Part shown: positions 35,052 through 43,536 of the stretch, one piece after another | Position numbering within the stretch: the first letter of the stretch is position 1 | Layout of the letters: every line of letters starts with the position of its first letter | Origin: Natronomonas gomsonensis | Lineage (GTDB): Archaea; Halobacteriota; Halobacteria; Halobacteriales; Haloarculaceae | DNA length: 64,000 nt | Reading direction: 5' to 3' | Assembly (NCBI RefSeq): GCF_024300825.1 | Contig: NZ_CP101323.1 | Coordinates: 3,348,001-3,412,000, forward strand | Made by a program: the position numbers and the translations under genes | The notes under the pieces: generated by a model | What the model saw: the letters and a program-made list of their open reading frames with translations, nothing else | What the model was told of the DNA's origin: nothing | Databases searched by the model: none

Positions 35052-35303
35052 ATGACCGCCTACACCGCGACCGTCACCGTCCGGCTGAAGCGGGGCGTCC
35101 TCGACCCCGAGGCCGAAACGACCCAACAGGCGCTGGAACGGCTCGGGTTCGAGTTGGACGACCTCCGGTCTGCCGACCGCTTCGAGGTCGACCTCGACGC
35201 CGCCGACGCCGACGACGCCGAGGCCCGCGCCACCGAGATGGCTGAACGCCTGCTGGCGAACCCGACCATCCACGACTACACGGTCGAGGTCGCCGAAGCA
35301 TAA
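35052..35303 (+). CDS. purS: Phosphoribosylformylglycinamidine synthase subunit PurS
   Basis: PurS is the small subunit that links PurL and PurQ in FGAR amidotransferase, step four of purine synthesis. The 83-residue protein starts MTAYTATVTVRLKRGVLDPE, the conserved PurS beginning, and has the pattern LERLGF, then RLLANPTIHDYTVEV at the end. Length is typical (80-85). purQ starts 60 bp downstream in the same direction, forming a purSQ operon; purL is not seen here. Confidence 0.95.
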   Translation: MTAYTATVTVRLKRGVLDPEAETTQQALERLGFELDDLRSADRFEVDLDAADADDAEARATEMAERLLANPTIHDYTVEVAEA

Positions 35304-35363
35304 CTCGATGACCGTCTCTCTCAATCCGATAGCGACGCTCTGCTCCCACACGAGGTGGTCGCT

Positions 35364-36038
35364 GTGACCGTCGCCATCATCCGATTCGGTGGGTCGAACT
35401 GCGACCGCGACGCCCTCCGTGCGCTGGAGCATCTCGGCATCGACGCCGAAATCGTCTGGCACGACGACGGCCTCCCGGCGGACTCCTCGGGTATCGTCAT
35501 TCCTGGCGGGTTCTCCTACGGCGACTACCTCCGGGCCGGCGCGATGGCCGCCCGTGCGCCCATCATGGACGAAATTCGGGCGGCGGCCGAGGAGGGGACG
35601 CCCGTCCTCGGCGTCTGCAACGGCGCCCAAATCGGCTCCGAGGGTGGGCTGACCCCCGGCGCGTTCACGACCAACCGGAGCGCCCGCTTCCAGTGTGAAC
35701 CCGTCTACCTGCGCGTCGAGAACGCCGAGACGCCGTGGACCGAAGCCTTCGAGGAAGGCGAGGTCATCGAGGTTCCCATCGCACACGGCGAGGGACGCTT
35801 CGAGGTCCCCGACGACCACCTCGAAACGCTGAACGACGAGAACCGGGTGCTGTTCCGGTACTGTGACGCCGACGGCAACGTCACCGACGAGGCCAATCCC
35901 AACGGGTCGAAAGAGAACGTCGCGGGCGTCCTCGGCGCCGACGACAACGTCGCCGTGTTGATGCCTCACCCCGAGCGGGCGTCGCTGCCCGACATCGGCC
36001 CGACGGACGGACAGGGCGTCCTTCTCGGCTTTCAGTAA
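35364..36038 (+). CDS. purQ: Phosphoribosylformylglycinamidine synthase subunit PurQ
   Basis: PurQ is the glutaminase subunit that supplies ammonia to PurL. The 224-residue class I amidotransferase has the nucleophile cysteine in GVCNGAQIGSEGG and the catalytic His-Glu pair in MPHPERAS. VIPGGFSYGDYLRAGAMAA is the oxyanion strand. The GTG at 35364 gives TVAIIRFGGSNCDRDA, the standard N-terminus; a GTG three codons earlier is the alternative. Downstream of purS in one operon; its stop abuts the convergent RaSEA gene. Confidence 0.95.
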   Translation: MTVAIIRFGGSNCDRDALRALEHLGIDAEIVWHDDGLPADSSGIVIPGGFSYGDYLRAGAMAARAPIMDEIRAAAEEGTPVLGVCNGAQIGSEGGLTPGAFTTNRSARFQCEPVYLRVENAETPWTEAFEEGEVIEVPIAHGEGRFEVPDDHLETLNDENRVLFRYCDADGNVTDEANPNGSKENVAGVLGADDNVAVLMPHPERASLPDIGPTDGQGVLLGFQ

Positions 36039-37118
36039 CTACCGCACCAGCGGCTGGTTGTACGTCGTCTCCTCTGCCATCACGTACTCCCAGGTCGCCT
36101 CACACTCACATGACACTTCCTCGAACACCGAGGGGTCCTGTCTGAGGTCGAAGTCCTTGATGGCGCGCTGGACGAGGTCGTCACACTCCCCGCAGTTGTG
36201 CGGGCCGCGGTCCGACCCGTGACCGACCGGGTCGGAGACGACGATGGCATCCACATCCGCGGTCGATTCGAGCACGTCACACACCGACCACAGCCACGGC
36301 GGCCGGTAGCCGCCGTCGTGGAACAGCTCCTCGACCATCGTGTAGCGCTGGACGTTACAGGGGTTCATCGAGACGGTGTGACAGCCCTCGACGGCGGCAC
36401 AGCGCCGAACCGAGCGCTTCATGTCCTCGACGGCGTCGGGTTCGGCGAGGAACGGCGGCTTCATCAGGAGATACGCTTTGACGCCCGCTCCCGCCGCCCG
36501 TGCCTCTTCGCAGGCGGCCTCGAACTCCGAGAAGTCGAAGTACTTGTTGACGGCGTCGTGACGGACGCGGTCGGTCGCGGTTTCGAGACCGACCGCAACG
36601 TCGGTTTCCAGCCCCTGTTCGGTGAAATCACGGAGTTTCTCGCGGTCGACGAAATCGGGGAGGGACTCGACGACGATGCGGTCGCGGTCGCCGAAGGTCT
36701 CGGCGATGGCGCGGCGGGTCTCGGCAGGCACTTCCCGCTCGTCGAGGAACGACCCGGAGGTATAGATTTTGATGAGGTCCGCCGTTTCGTCGTCGGCGTT
36801 TTCGGCTTCGTGGTCCAGACAGTGCTCGATTTGGGTCATCAGGTTCTCGTGGCCGACGCTGCCGCCCTCGACGCTCTCGGCGACGTAGCCACACATCGTA
36901 CACCCGCCGGCGCGTGCCCACCGACAGCCGCCGGTGTTGAGGATGATGGTGAGCGACTGGACGACACCGTCTGGGGTGTTGTCCTCGTCGAGCCACACCC
37001 GCGTCGGCTCCGTGGGATCGTAGGTCGCGTCGTTGCGGCCCCGTATCTCCCGCATCACCTCGTTGTGTGCGTCCATCCCCCGACCTTGCTCGTGTGCGTC
37101 GGGACTCGGCTGACTCAT
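36039..37118 (-). CDS. raSEA: Archaeosine biosynthesis radical SAM enzyme RaSEA
   Basis: RaSEA works with ArcS to convert the lysine adduct of preQ0 to archaeosine at position 15 of archaeal tRNA. The 359-residue protein has the unusual cluster motif GGCRWARAGGCTMCGYVAESV, in the Elp3/COG1244 style instead of plain CxxxCxxC. LIKIYTSGSFLDEREVP, VVESLPDFVDREKL and GLETATDRVRHDAVNK follow in family order. C-terminal cysteines (HNCGECDD and SCECE) may hold a second metal site. ArcS is not in this window. The stop abuts purQ. Confidence 0.9.
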   Translation of the reverse strand: MSQPSPDAHEQGRGMDAHNEVMREIRGRNDATYDPTEPTRVWLDEDNTPDGVVQSLTIILNTGGCRWARAGGCTMCGYVAESVEGGSVGHENLMTQIEHCLDHEAENADDETADLIKIYTSGSFLDEREVPAETRRAIAETFGDRDRIVVESLPDFVDREKLRDFTEQGLETDVAVGLETATDRVRHDAVNKYFDFSEFEAACEEARAAGAGVKAYLLMKPPFLAEPDAVEDMKRSVRRCAAVEGCHTVSMNPCNVQRYTMVEELFHDGGYRPPWLWSVCDVLESTADVDAIVVSDPVGHGSDRGPHNCGECDDLVQRAIKDFDLRQDPSVFEEVSCECEATWEYVMAEETTYNQPLVR

Positions 37119-37169
37119 TGGCGGGCGTAGCCGACGCGCGCCTAAAGCGGTGTCGTCTGTGGCGCGGGG

Positions 37170-37559
37170 CTACCGCTCGGCACCGAACCACGGCGCGACC
37201 AGCCACCACAGCGCCGCCCCGATGGACGCGCCGCCGGCGTTGACGAGTGCGTCGAAGGCACTCATCGTCCGATAGGAGAGAAAGCTCTGGACGAGTTCGA
37301 CGCCGGCGCCGTACAGCACCGAGACACCGGCCGCGACGAGAAGCGCCCGGCGGTCGGCAGCCAACAGCGCGTAGCCGACCGCGCCCGCAAAGCCCGCGTA
37401 AGCGAGGACATGGAGATACACCGTCACGCCGACGCCGAACAGCGTCTCCGGGGTGCCCTTGCCGGGGTTCAGAACCGAGGCATAGAGGATGACGGCAGCA
37501 CACGCGAGGACGCCGACGTACCGCAGCGACCGCGGCGCGGGAGGCAACGAAGTGGGCAC
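37170..37559 (-). CDS. VanZ-like family membrane protein
   Basis: The 129-residue protein has three or four membrane helices with polar residues placed as in VanZ-like domains: VLNPGKGTPE near the first helix, YLHVLAYAGFAGAVGY, and GVELVQSFLSYRTMSAFDALVNAGGASIGA at the end, including the characteristic Glu and Asp-x-x-x-Asn. The biochemical role of VanZ-like proteins in archaea is unknown. It follows the RaSEA start by about 50 bp and is probably separate from it. Confidence 0.85.
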   Translation of the reverse strand: MPTSLPPAPRSLRYVGVLACAAVILYASVLNPGKGTPETLFGVGVTVYLHVLAYAGFAGAVGYALLAADRRALLVAAGVSVLYGAGVELVQSFLSYRTMSAFDALVNAGGASIGAALWWLVAPWFGAER

Positions 37560-37602
37560 GGCCGTAGGTGTCCGGCCCCGGACTTCAACGGTGCGGTCCG
37601 AC

Positions 37603-38508
37603 TCAAAAGGGCAGCGGCGTGCCGAAGTAGGCGGCGGTCAGGCGGACGCCGAGATACACCGCGAGGACGCCGCCGACCGTGAGAGCCCCGCTTCGGCCGG
37701 CGTAACGCAGCGTCACGTCGTCGGTGCCGGCGTCGATGACTCGGTCGGCGTCGAGCGTTCCGCCCGTATCGACCTCGCCGAGGACGGTCAGTTCTCGACC
37801 CTCGGCGGCGACCGCCTCCTCGTATCTGTATCGGTCGCCGCCGATGGACGACCGGAGGTTCGAGCCGACGGAACCGGGTTGGGCGTCGTCGGCGTCGTAC
37901 ACCTGCCTGCGGCCGCCGTACAACTCGATGTGCGCCTCTCGGGGGTCGACGGTCACCGCTCCAGTGCCGTCGTCGAGGGCGAACGGGACGCCGCCGGAGC
38001 CGACCTGGTCGGTCTGCCAGCCGATGTCGCGGTCGTCCCAGCCGAGTTCCAGCGACCACGTCCAACAAGCCGCCTGCCGGCCGAACACGGGCGACGTTCC
38101 GGGTGTTTCTTCGACGAGTCCCGTAACTGCGATTCGTTTCGTGCCCGCCTGACGGACGATATCATCGGTGTTGGCCGCCTTCGCACGGACCAGTCGGAGG
38201 ACGACGAGGCCGTTGTCGACGGCGACGGCGAGGGCGCCACAGCCGACGACGAGCGGGGCGACGTGTACCAACAGGGCGAAGGCGTCGCCCCGTCCGCCGA
38301 ACCCCTCCGGTAGTGAGCCGTACAGGGCGATGATGCCGGCCGCGATGACGCCGAGGAATCCGGCCGTCATGTACCACGTTGTCGGCGTGCCGGTCCGCTG
38401 CTCGATGATGTCGCCGCTGGATTCGGCGTCGTAGTACCCCGCGACGGCGAACACCGCGACGAACAGGAGGACGACCCCGAAGACGTACCACTCAACCAGC
38501 GCGGCCAT
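37603..38508 (-). CDS. GIDE-like membrane protein
   Basis: The 301-residue protein has N-terminal helices at about 7-25, 45-65 and 75-100, a soluble domain of about 170 residues and a C-terminal helix near 275-297. The soluble domain resembles the GIDE domain of MULAN-type proteins: SPVFGRQAACWTWSLELGW, then VDPREAHIEL and RYRYEEAVAAEGRELTVLGEV, which match its order of conserved residues. It lacks the RING finger of the eukaryotic E3 ligases, so ligase activity is not implied. ATG at 38508 chosen. It is divergent from aor. Confidence 0.6.
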   Translation of the reverse strand: MAALVEWYVFGVVLLFVAVFAVAGYYDAESSGDIIEQRTGTPTTWYMTAGFLGVIAAGIIALYGSLPEGFGGRGDAFALLVHVAPLVVGCGALAVAVDNGLVVLRLVRAKAANTDDIVRQAGTKRIAVTGLVEETPGTSPVFGRQAACWTWSLELGWDDRDIGWQTDQVGSGGVPFALDDGTGAVTVDPREAHIELYGGRRQVYDADDAQPGSVGSNLRSSIGGDRYRYEEAVAAEGRELTVLGEVDTGGTLDADRVIDAGTDDVTLRYAGRSGALTVGGVLAVYLGVRLTAAYFGTPLPF

Positions 38509-38570
38509 ACCGACTGTCCGACCCCGACGGACAAAATACTCCCCCGGAAACGCCGTTCGGGACCGCGATG

Positions 38571-38652
38571 TATAATTGCCGTAACCGATTGTGGTTATGT
38601 CGCTGTGGCAAGTATTACACCGGTTGCGAACCACTAGCAAGTGTAACTCGTT
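38571..38652 (+). promoter_or_regulatory. aor promoter and structured leader
   Basis: TATAA at 38571-38575 would start a transcript near 38600, leaving about 55 nt of leader, long for this organism group. TAACC-N6-GGTTA (38582-38597) and TTGCC/GGCAA (38576-38580 with 38607-38611) are nested inverted repeats around the start point. In the leader, TTACAC (38615-38620) pairs with GTGTAA (38641-38646), and GGTT/AACC (38622-38632) forms a stem inside it. The structure ends 9 nt before the ATG. A cis-acting control element is possible. Confidence 0.45.
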
Positions 38653-38655
38653 ACT

Positions 38656-40593
38656 ATGACAGACTTAGGCGGTTTCCACGACAACGTAGCTCGGGTCGAC
38701 CTCTCGGAGGGGAGCGTCGACTACGAGAGCATCGACCAGGAGGACGCGGAGAAGTACATCGGCGCGCGCGGATTGGGTGTCAAGTACGTCTTCGAGCAGG
38801 GGCCGGACGTCGACCCCGAGGGGCCGGAGAACCTACTTGCGTTCATGAACGGCCCGCTAACCGGCACGCAGGTGACGATGAGCGGCCGTATCGCCATCTG
38901 TACGAAATCACCGCTGACGGGTACGGTTACGGACTCCCACCACGGCGGGTGGTCCGGCGCTCGCCTCAAGTGGGCCGGCTTCGACGGCCTGCTGTTCGAA
39001 GGCAAGGCCGACGAACCGGTGTATGCCGTCGTCGAGGACGGCGAAGTCGAACTCCGGGATGCCTCACACCTCTGGGGACAGGGCTTCCACGACACGCGTG
39101 ATGCCCTCGAAGAGGAAGTCGAGGGGTCTTATGGCAAGAACCTCTCCGTGATGGGAATCGGTGAAGCCGGCGAGAACGGTGTCAAGTACGCCTGTATCAT
39201 GAACGAGGACGACCGGGCATCCGGTCGCGGCGGCACCGGCTGTGTGATGGGGTCGAAGAACCTCAAGGCCGTCGTCGTCAAATCCTCGACGAAGATGCCC
39301 AAACCGGCGGACGAGGAGACGTTCAAGAAAGGCCACAAACAGGCCATGGAGGTCATCACCGAATCGGACGTGACTGCCCCCAACGAGGGCGGGCTTTCGC
39401 TGTACGGGACGAACGTCCTGATGAACGCGACCGAGGAGATGTCCGGGTTGCCGTCGAAGAACGGCAAGTACACCTCGACAGCCGACGCCCGCAACGACGG
39501 CTACGGCGGCGACGACTTCGACTCCGAGAAGGTCTCCGGGGAGAACGTCCGCGAGAACATCCTCGTCGACGAACCGACCTGTCACTCCTGTCCCGTCGCC
39601 TGCAAGAAGGAAGTCGAAGTCGACGTGATGCACAAAGGCGAGGAGTTGAACGTCCGCACCGAGTCCTACGAGTACGAATCGGCGTGGGCACTCGGGCCGA
39701 ACTCCGGGCACACCGACCGCGACGAAATCGCGCTGATGCTCCAGCGCTGTAACGACCACGGTATCGACACCATCGACACGGGCAACATGATGGCGATGGC
39801 CATGGAGATGTCCGAGGAGGGCAAACTCGACGACCTCGAAACCATCGACTGGGGCGACTCCGAGGCCATCGTCGAGATGATTAGCCGAATCGCCCACCGC
39901 GAGGAGGGGCTGCCGGACCTGCTCGCTGAGGGGCCACGCCGCGTCGCCGAACGCCGGGACGCCCACGACAACACCCTCGCCGTGAAGGGACAGACGATGG
40001 CGGCCTACGACCCGCGCTGTATGAAGGGGATGGCTATCGCGTATGCCACCTCGAACCGCGGCGCGTGTCACCTGCGCGGCTACACGCCGGCCGCGGAGAT
40101 TCTGGGGATTCCCGAGAAGGTCGACCCCATCGAGTGGGAAGGCAAAGGCGAGTTGACGGTACTGTTCCAGGACATGCACTCGATTTCGGATTCGTTCGAC
40201 ATCTGCAAGTTCAACGCCTTCGCGGAAGGTATCGAGGAGTACGTCATGCAGTACAACGGCATGACGGGCCGCGATGTCGGCGAAGAGGAGTTGATGCAGG
40301 CTGGCGAGCGCATCTACACCCTCGAACGGTACTACAACAACCTCAACGGCTTCGACGGGTCCGACGACGACCTGCCGGGCCGGTTCGTCGAGGGCCACGA
40401 GGACGCCGTGCCCGGACAGGGTGGTGTCGAGGGCAGTCTCGTCGAACTCGATAAGCTCAAAGAGGAGTACTACGAGGTTCGCGGCTGGGTCGACGGCGTC
40501 GTCCCCGATGAGAAACTCGAGGAGTTGAACATCGACATCGGCCCGGGAACCGGCGTCTCGGCCGGCGATTCGGCCGCTCCCGCCGACGACTAA
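38656..40593 (+). CDS. aor: Aldehyde ferredoxin oxidoreductase (tungsten-type)
   Basis: AOR-family enzymes oxidise aldehydes to acids with ferredoxin, using a tungstopterin and one [4Fe-4S] cluster. The 645-residue protein has Cys309, Cys312 and Cys316 (CHSCPVAC) plus Cys517 (DICKF) as the cluster ligands, matching the family. Pterin-binding segments GRGGTGCVMGSKNLKAVVV and RGACHLRGYTP are present. Length fits (about 600-650). The tail after residue 630 is a short acidic extension. The substrate among aldehydes or 2-oxoacids is unknown. A T8 run follows the stop. Confidence 0.94.
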   Translation: MTDLGGFHDNVARVDLSEGSVDYESIDQEDAEKYIGARGLGVKYVFEQGPDVDPEGPENLLAFMNGPLTGTQVTMSGRIAICTKSPLTGTVTDSHHGGWSGARLKWAGFDGLLFEGKADEPVYAVVEDGEVELRDASHLWGQGFHDTRDALEEEVEGSYGKNLSVMGIGEAGENGVKYACIMNEDDRASGRGGTGCVMGSKNLKAVVVKSSTKMPKPADEETFKKGHKQAMEVITESDVTAPNEGGLSLYGTNVLMNATEEMSGLPSKNGKYTSTADARNDGYGGDDFDSEKVSGENVRENILVDEPTCHSCPVACKKEVEVDVMHKGEELNVRTESYEYESAWALGPNSGHTDRDEIALMLQRCNDHGIDTIDTGNMMAMAMEMSEEGKLDDLETIDWGDSEAIVEMISRIAHREEGLPDLLAEGPRRVAERRDAHDNTLAVKGQTMAAYDPRCMKGMAIAYATSNRGACHLRGYTPAAEILGIPEKVDPIEWEGKGELTVLFQDMHSISDSFDICKFNAFAEGIEEYVMQYNGMTGRDVGEEELMQAGERIYTLERYYNNLNGFDGSDDDLPGRFVEGHEDAVPGQGGVEGSLVELDKLKEEYYEVRGWVDGVVPDEKLEELNIDIGPGTGVSAGDSAAPADD

Positions 40594-40607
40594 CTCCGAG
40601 ATTCGTC

Positions 40608-40615
40608 TTTTTTTT
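40608..40615 (+). terminator. Oligo-T terminator after aor
   Basis: Eight consecutive T residues occur 15 bp after the aor stop codon, in a GC-rich setting. Short T-runs end transcription in archaea without needing a stem, so this should end the aor transcript before the ribosomal gene's own promoter. Confidence 0.65.
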
Positions 40616-40693
40616 CGCGACACGCCGAGCGGCCGGTTTCTCCGGCGAGTTCAAGCCGAGGGGTTCAAGTACGCGGCAGGGCACCGATAGGGT

Positions 40694-41065
40694 ATGAAGA
40701 GCCACGCGCGGTCCACGAAGAAACGGACGGGCGGCCGACGCCGCGCCGTTCGCAAGAAGCGCAAACACGAGATGGGTTCCTCCCCGACGGAGACCCGTGT
40801 CGGCGAGGAGAAACTGAAAGTCGCAGAGACTCACGGCGGCAACACGAAGGTTCGCGCCATCGCCAAGACCGTCGCCAGCGTCGCCACCGACGACGGCGCC
40901 GTCGCCGCAGACATCGAGGACGTCGTCGAGAACCCCTCGAACCCCAACTACGTCCGACGGAACATCATCACGAAGGGCGCCATCATCGAGACCTCCGCGG
41001 GACGCGCCCGCGTCACCTCCCGCCCCGGTCAGGACGGGCAGGTCAACGCCGTTCTCGTCGAGTAA
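40694..41065 (+). CDS. rps8e: Ribosomal protein S8e
   Basis: The 123-residue small-subunit protein starts MKSHARSTKKRTGGRRRAVRKKRKHEMG, reported here only in part, a very basic rRNA-binding beginning unlike the acidic rest of the proteome. VGEEKLKVAETHGGNTKVRAI and the C-terminal NPNYVRRNIITKGAIIET pattern are typical of archaeal S8e. Length matches (about 125). It is transcribed alone, which is common for this gene in haloarchaea. Confidence 0.97.
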   Translation: MKSHARSTKKRTGGRRRAVRKKRKHEMGSSPTETRVGEEKLKVAETHGGNTKVRAIAKTVASVATDDGAVAADIEDVVENPSNPNYVRRNIITKGAIIETSAGRARVTSRPGQDGQVNAVLVE

Positions 41066-41086
41066 CGACCGAACGCGTTTTTCCGG

Positions 41087-41920
41087 CTACGCCAACTCCC
41101 GGAGTCGCGACTTCACCATCCCCGACAGCGCCCGGAGTTTCGAGGGCTGGCGGATGCGGTTCATTTCGTCGTCGGTGAGTTCGAAATCGAACACGTCGAG
41201 GTTCGATTCGAGGTGGTCGCGACTCGTCGCCTTCGGCACGGTGGCGACGTTCGGTTGTTGGAGGAGCCAACGAATCGCCACCTGTGCGGGCGATTTGTCG
41301 TGTCGTGCGGCGATTTCTGCGAGCACCGGGTCGTCGAGGACGCCGCCGTGGGCAAGCGGCGAGTACGCCGTCAACAGCACGTCGTGAATCCGGCAGTAGT
41401 CCAGCAGTTCGCCCTGGCTCCAGTAGGGGTTGTACTGGACCTGATTCGTGAGGATTCCGTGTTCGGAGAGTCGGCGGGCGTCGTCGAGGCCGTCGACGTC
41501 GAAGTTCGAAACGCCGAGATGGCGGACCTTCCCGGCATCGACGAGTTCGTTCATTGCAGCCAGAGTGTCCCGAAGCGGCGTGGTGACGTTGGGGTGGTGA
41601 ACCAACAGCAAATCGACGTAGTCGGTGCCGAGTTTCGCGAGGCTCTCCTCGGTCGAGCGGAGTACGTCCTCGTAGCCTCGATTCTTCGTCTCCAGTTTGG
41701 TCGCGAGGAACACCTCGTTGCGGTCGACGCTGCTGTCCCGGAGGGCGTTTCCGACCTGCCGTTCGTTGCCGTAGGCCTGTGCGGTGTCGATGTGGCGATA
41801 GCCGACGTCGAGGGCGGTGTGGACCGCCTCTCGACAGGTCTCGCCGGTGAGTCGCCACGTCCCGAGGCCGACAGCGGGCACGTCGACACTTCGGACGGTC
41901 GTGAACTCCATGATGGCCAT
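41087..41920 (-). CDS. Aldo/keto reductase
   Basis: The 277-residue NADPH-dependent TIM-barrel oxidoreductase has the catalytic tetrad segments GYRHIDTAQAYGNERQVG (Asp and Tyr), FLATKLETKN (Lys) and LLLVHHPN (His). VRHLGVSNFD and NQVQYNPYW are the substrate-side signatures, and VPKATSRDHLESNLD is the cofactor-binding end. It is closest to the small-carbonyl/2,5-diketogluconate-type subfamily, but the substrate is unknown. ATG at 41920 (MAIMEF); one at 41911 also possible. Divergent from the MQO-like gene. Confidence 0.92.
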   Translation of the reverse strand: MAIMEFTTVRSVDVPAVGLGTWRLTGETCREAVHTALDVGYRHIDTAQAYGNERQVGNALRDSSVDRNEVFLATKLETKNRGYEDVLRSTEESLAKLGTDYVDLLLVHHPNVTTPLRDTLAAMNELVDAGKVRHLGVSNFDVDGLDDARRLSEHGILTNQVQYNPYWSQGELLDYCRIHDVLLTAYSPLAHGGVLDDPVLAEIAARHDKSPAQVAIRWLLQQPNVATVPKATSRDHLESNLDVFDFELTDDEMNRIRQPSKLRALSGMVKSRLRELA

Positions 41921-42066
41921 ACGGCCGCCGCGGTTGTATAGATACGGCTCTCGACGTGCGCCGGTATAGTGGGTGAAAACCACACGCATGCGCGGCGACG
42001 TACGGGGAGGATTAAGTGGGAGTCCTCGCTCACTCCGAACGAGAACGACCAACACGAGGACCACCT

Positions 42067-43536
42067 ATGCCAGAAGAATACGACTTACTCATCGTCGGCG
42101 GCGGAATCAGCGGGGCATCGTTGCTGTACACTGTCTCGAAGTTCACGGACGTAGAGCGCGTCGCGCTTCTCGAAAAGGAGGAGGACCTTGCGGCCATCAA
42201 CTCCCATCACACAAACAACTCCCAGACGCTTCACTTCGGGGACATCGAGACCAACTACACCCTCGAGAAGGCCGAGGAAGTAAAGGAAGGCGCGGAGTTG
42301 CTTGCGGGGTATCTGGAAGCGGTCGACCCCGACCGGGAGATGTACAGCAAGCGGAGCAAGATGGTGCTCGCCGTCGGCGACGAGGAAGTCGAGGAACTCG
42401 AAGACCGCTACTACGAGGAGGGCTTCGGCGACCTCTATCCGAAACTGCGTGCCATCGGGCGCGACGAGATTGCGGACCTCGAACCGGCCGTCGTCGAGGG
42501 TCGGGACCCCGACAAGGAGATGCTCGCCCTCCAGACGCCGGACGGCTACACCGTCGACTACGGACAGACGACGAAGTCGTTCGTCGAGGCCGCCCGCGAG
42601 GAGGCCGGCGTCGACGTCTACACCGGCACCGAAGTCGAGGAGATAAACGAGACCGATGAGGGATTCCTCGTCGAGACCGACGACGGCTGGTTCGAATCCG
42701 AGGCGACGGTCGTCGCCGCCGGGTCCCACAGCCTTCAGTTCGCCCAAGAGATGGGCTACGGCGAACACCTCTCGCTTTTGCCGGTCGCGGGGAGTTTCTT
42801 CCTCGCCGACGACCTCCTGAACGGGAAGGTGTACACCCTCCAGATGAAGAAACTTCCCTTCGCCGCGGTCCACGGTGACGCCGACGTTCACGACGACGGC
42901 GTCACGCGGTTCGGCCCGACGGCGAAGTTGGTGCCGACGCTGGAACGGGGTCGCTTCTCGACGGTGAGCGACTTCTTCGACGTGTTCGGGCTCCGACCGG
43001 CCTCGGCGCTGAGTTACGCGAACATCCTCTCGGACCGCGTCCTGTTGCCGTACGTGCTCCGGAACCTCGTCTACGACATCCCGGAGGTCGGCAAGCGCGC
43101 GTTCCTGCCGAACGTGCAGAAGGTCGTCCCCGGCGTCGAACTCGACGACATCGAACGAGCGGAGGGCTACGGCGGCGTCCGACCGCAAATCGTCGACACC
43201 GAGCGGAAGTCCCTCGACATGGGCGAGGCGAAACTCGTCGAGGAGGACATCATCTTCAACATCACGCCCTCGCCGGGCGCTTCGACGTGTCTAAAGAACG
43301 CGATGCGTGACACCGAACAGGTCGTCGAGTTCCTCGACGCCGACTACACCTTCGACGAGGAAGCGTTCCGGGCGGCGACCATCGACAACTTCCCGCGGGC
43401 CGAAGCGGCCGAGGAGTCCGAAGCCGACGCCGACGAGGCGGACGCCGAGCCGACCGACGACGCGGAGACGGCCGATGCCGGCGCTGAAAGCGACGACGAC
43501 GCGGGTCAGACGGCGGTCCCCTCCTCGACCGATTAG
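42067..43536 (+). CDS. FAD-dependent oxidoreductase, malate:quinone oxidoreductase-like
   Basis: The 489-residue protein starts MPEEYDLLIVGGGISGASLL, with the FAD-binding GxGxxG. NSHHTNNSQTLHFGDIETNY and FGPTAKLVPTLERGRF match the malate:quinone oxidoreductase family, which moves electrons from malate to the quinone pool at the membrane face. Residues after about 455 form an acidic Glu/Asp/Ala-rich tail with repeats that is not part of the enzyme fold. Assignment as MQO is likely but not certain; 2-hydroxyglutarate or other hydroxyacid oxidases are related. Its stop overlaps the convergent regulator. Confidence 0.8.
   Translation: MPEEYDLLIVGGGISGASLLYTVSKFTDVERVALLEKEEDLAAINSHHTNNSQTLHFGDIETNYTLEKAEEVKEGAELLAGYLEAVDPDREMYSKRSKMVLAVGDEEVEELEDRYYEEGFGDLYPKLRAIGRDEIADLEPAVVEGRDPDKEMLALQTPDGYTVDYGQTTKSFVEAAREEAGVDVYTGTEVEEINETDEGFLVETDDGWFESEATVVAAGSHSLQFAQEMGYGEHLSLLPVAGSFFLADDLLNGKVYTLQMKKLPFAAVHGDADVHDDGVTRFGPTAKLVPTLERGRFSTVSDFFDVFGLRPASALSYANILSDRVLLPYVLRNLVYDIPEVGKRAFLPNVQKVVPGVELDDIERAEGYGGVRPQIVDTERKSLDMGEAKLVEEDIIFNITPSPGASTCLKNAMRDTEQVVEFLDADYTFDEEAFRAATIDNFPRAEAAEESEADADEADAEPTDDAETADAGAESDDDAGQTAVPSSTD

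Noticed and set aside
39064-40623. A 519-codon antisense frame opposite aor
   Set aside because: The plus strand encodes a full AOR with all cluster cysteines; the antisense frame has no recognisable domain.
43420-43536. Glu/Asp/Ala-rich repeats at the end of the MQO-like gene as a separate gene or repeat array
   Set aside because: It is an in-frame acidic tail, common in haloarchaeal proteins.
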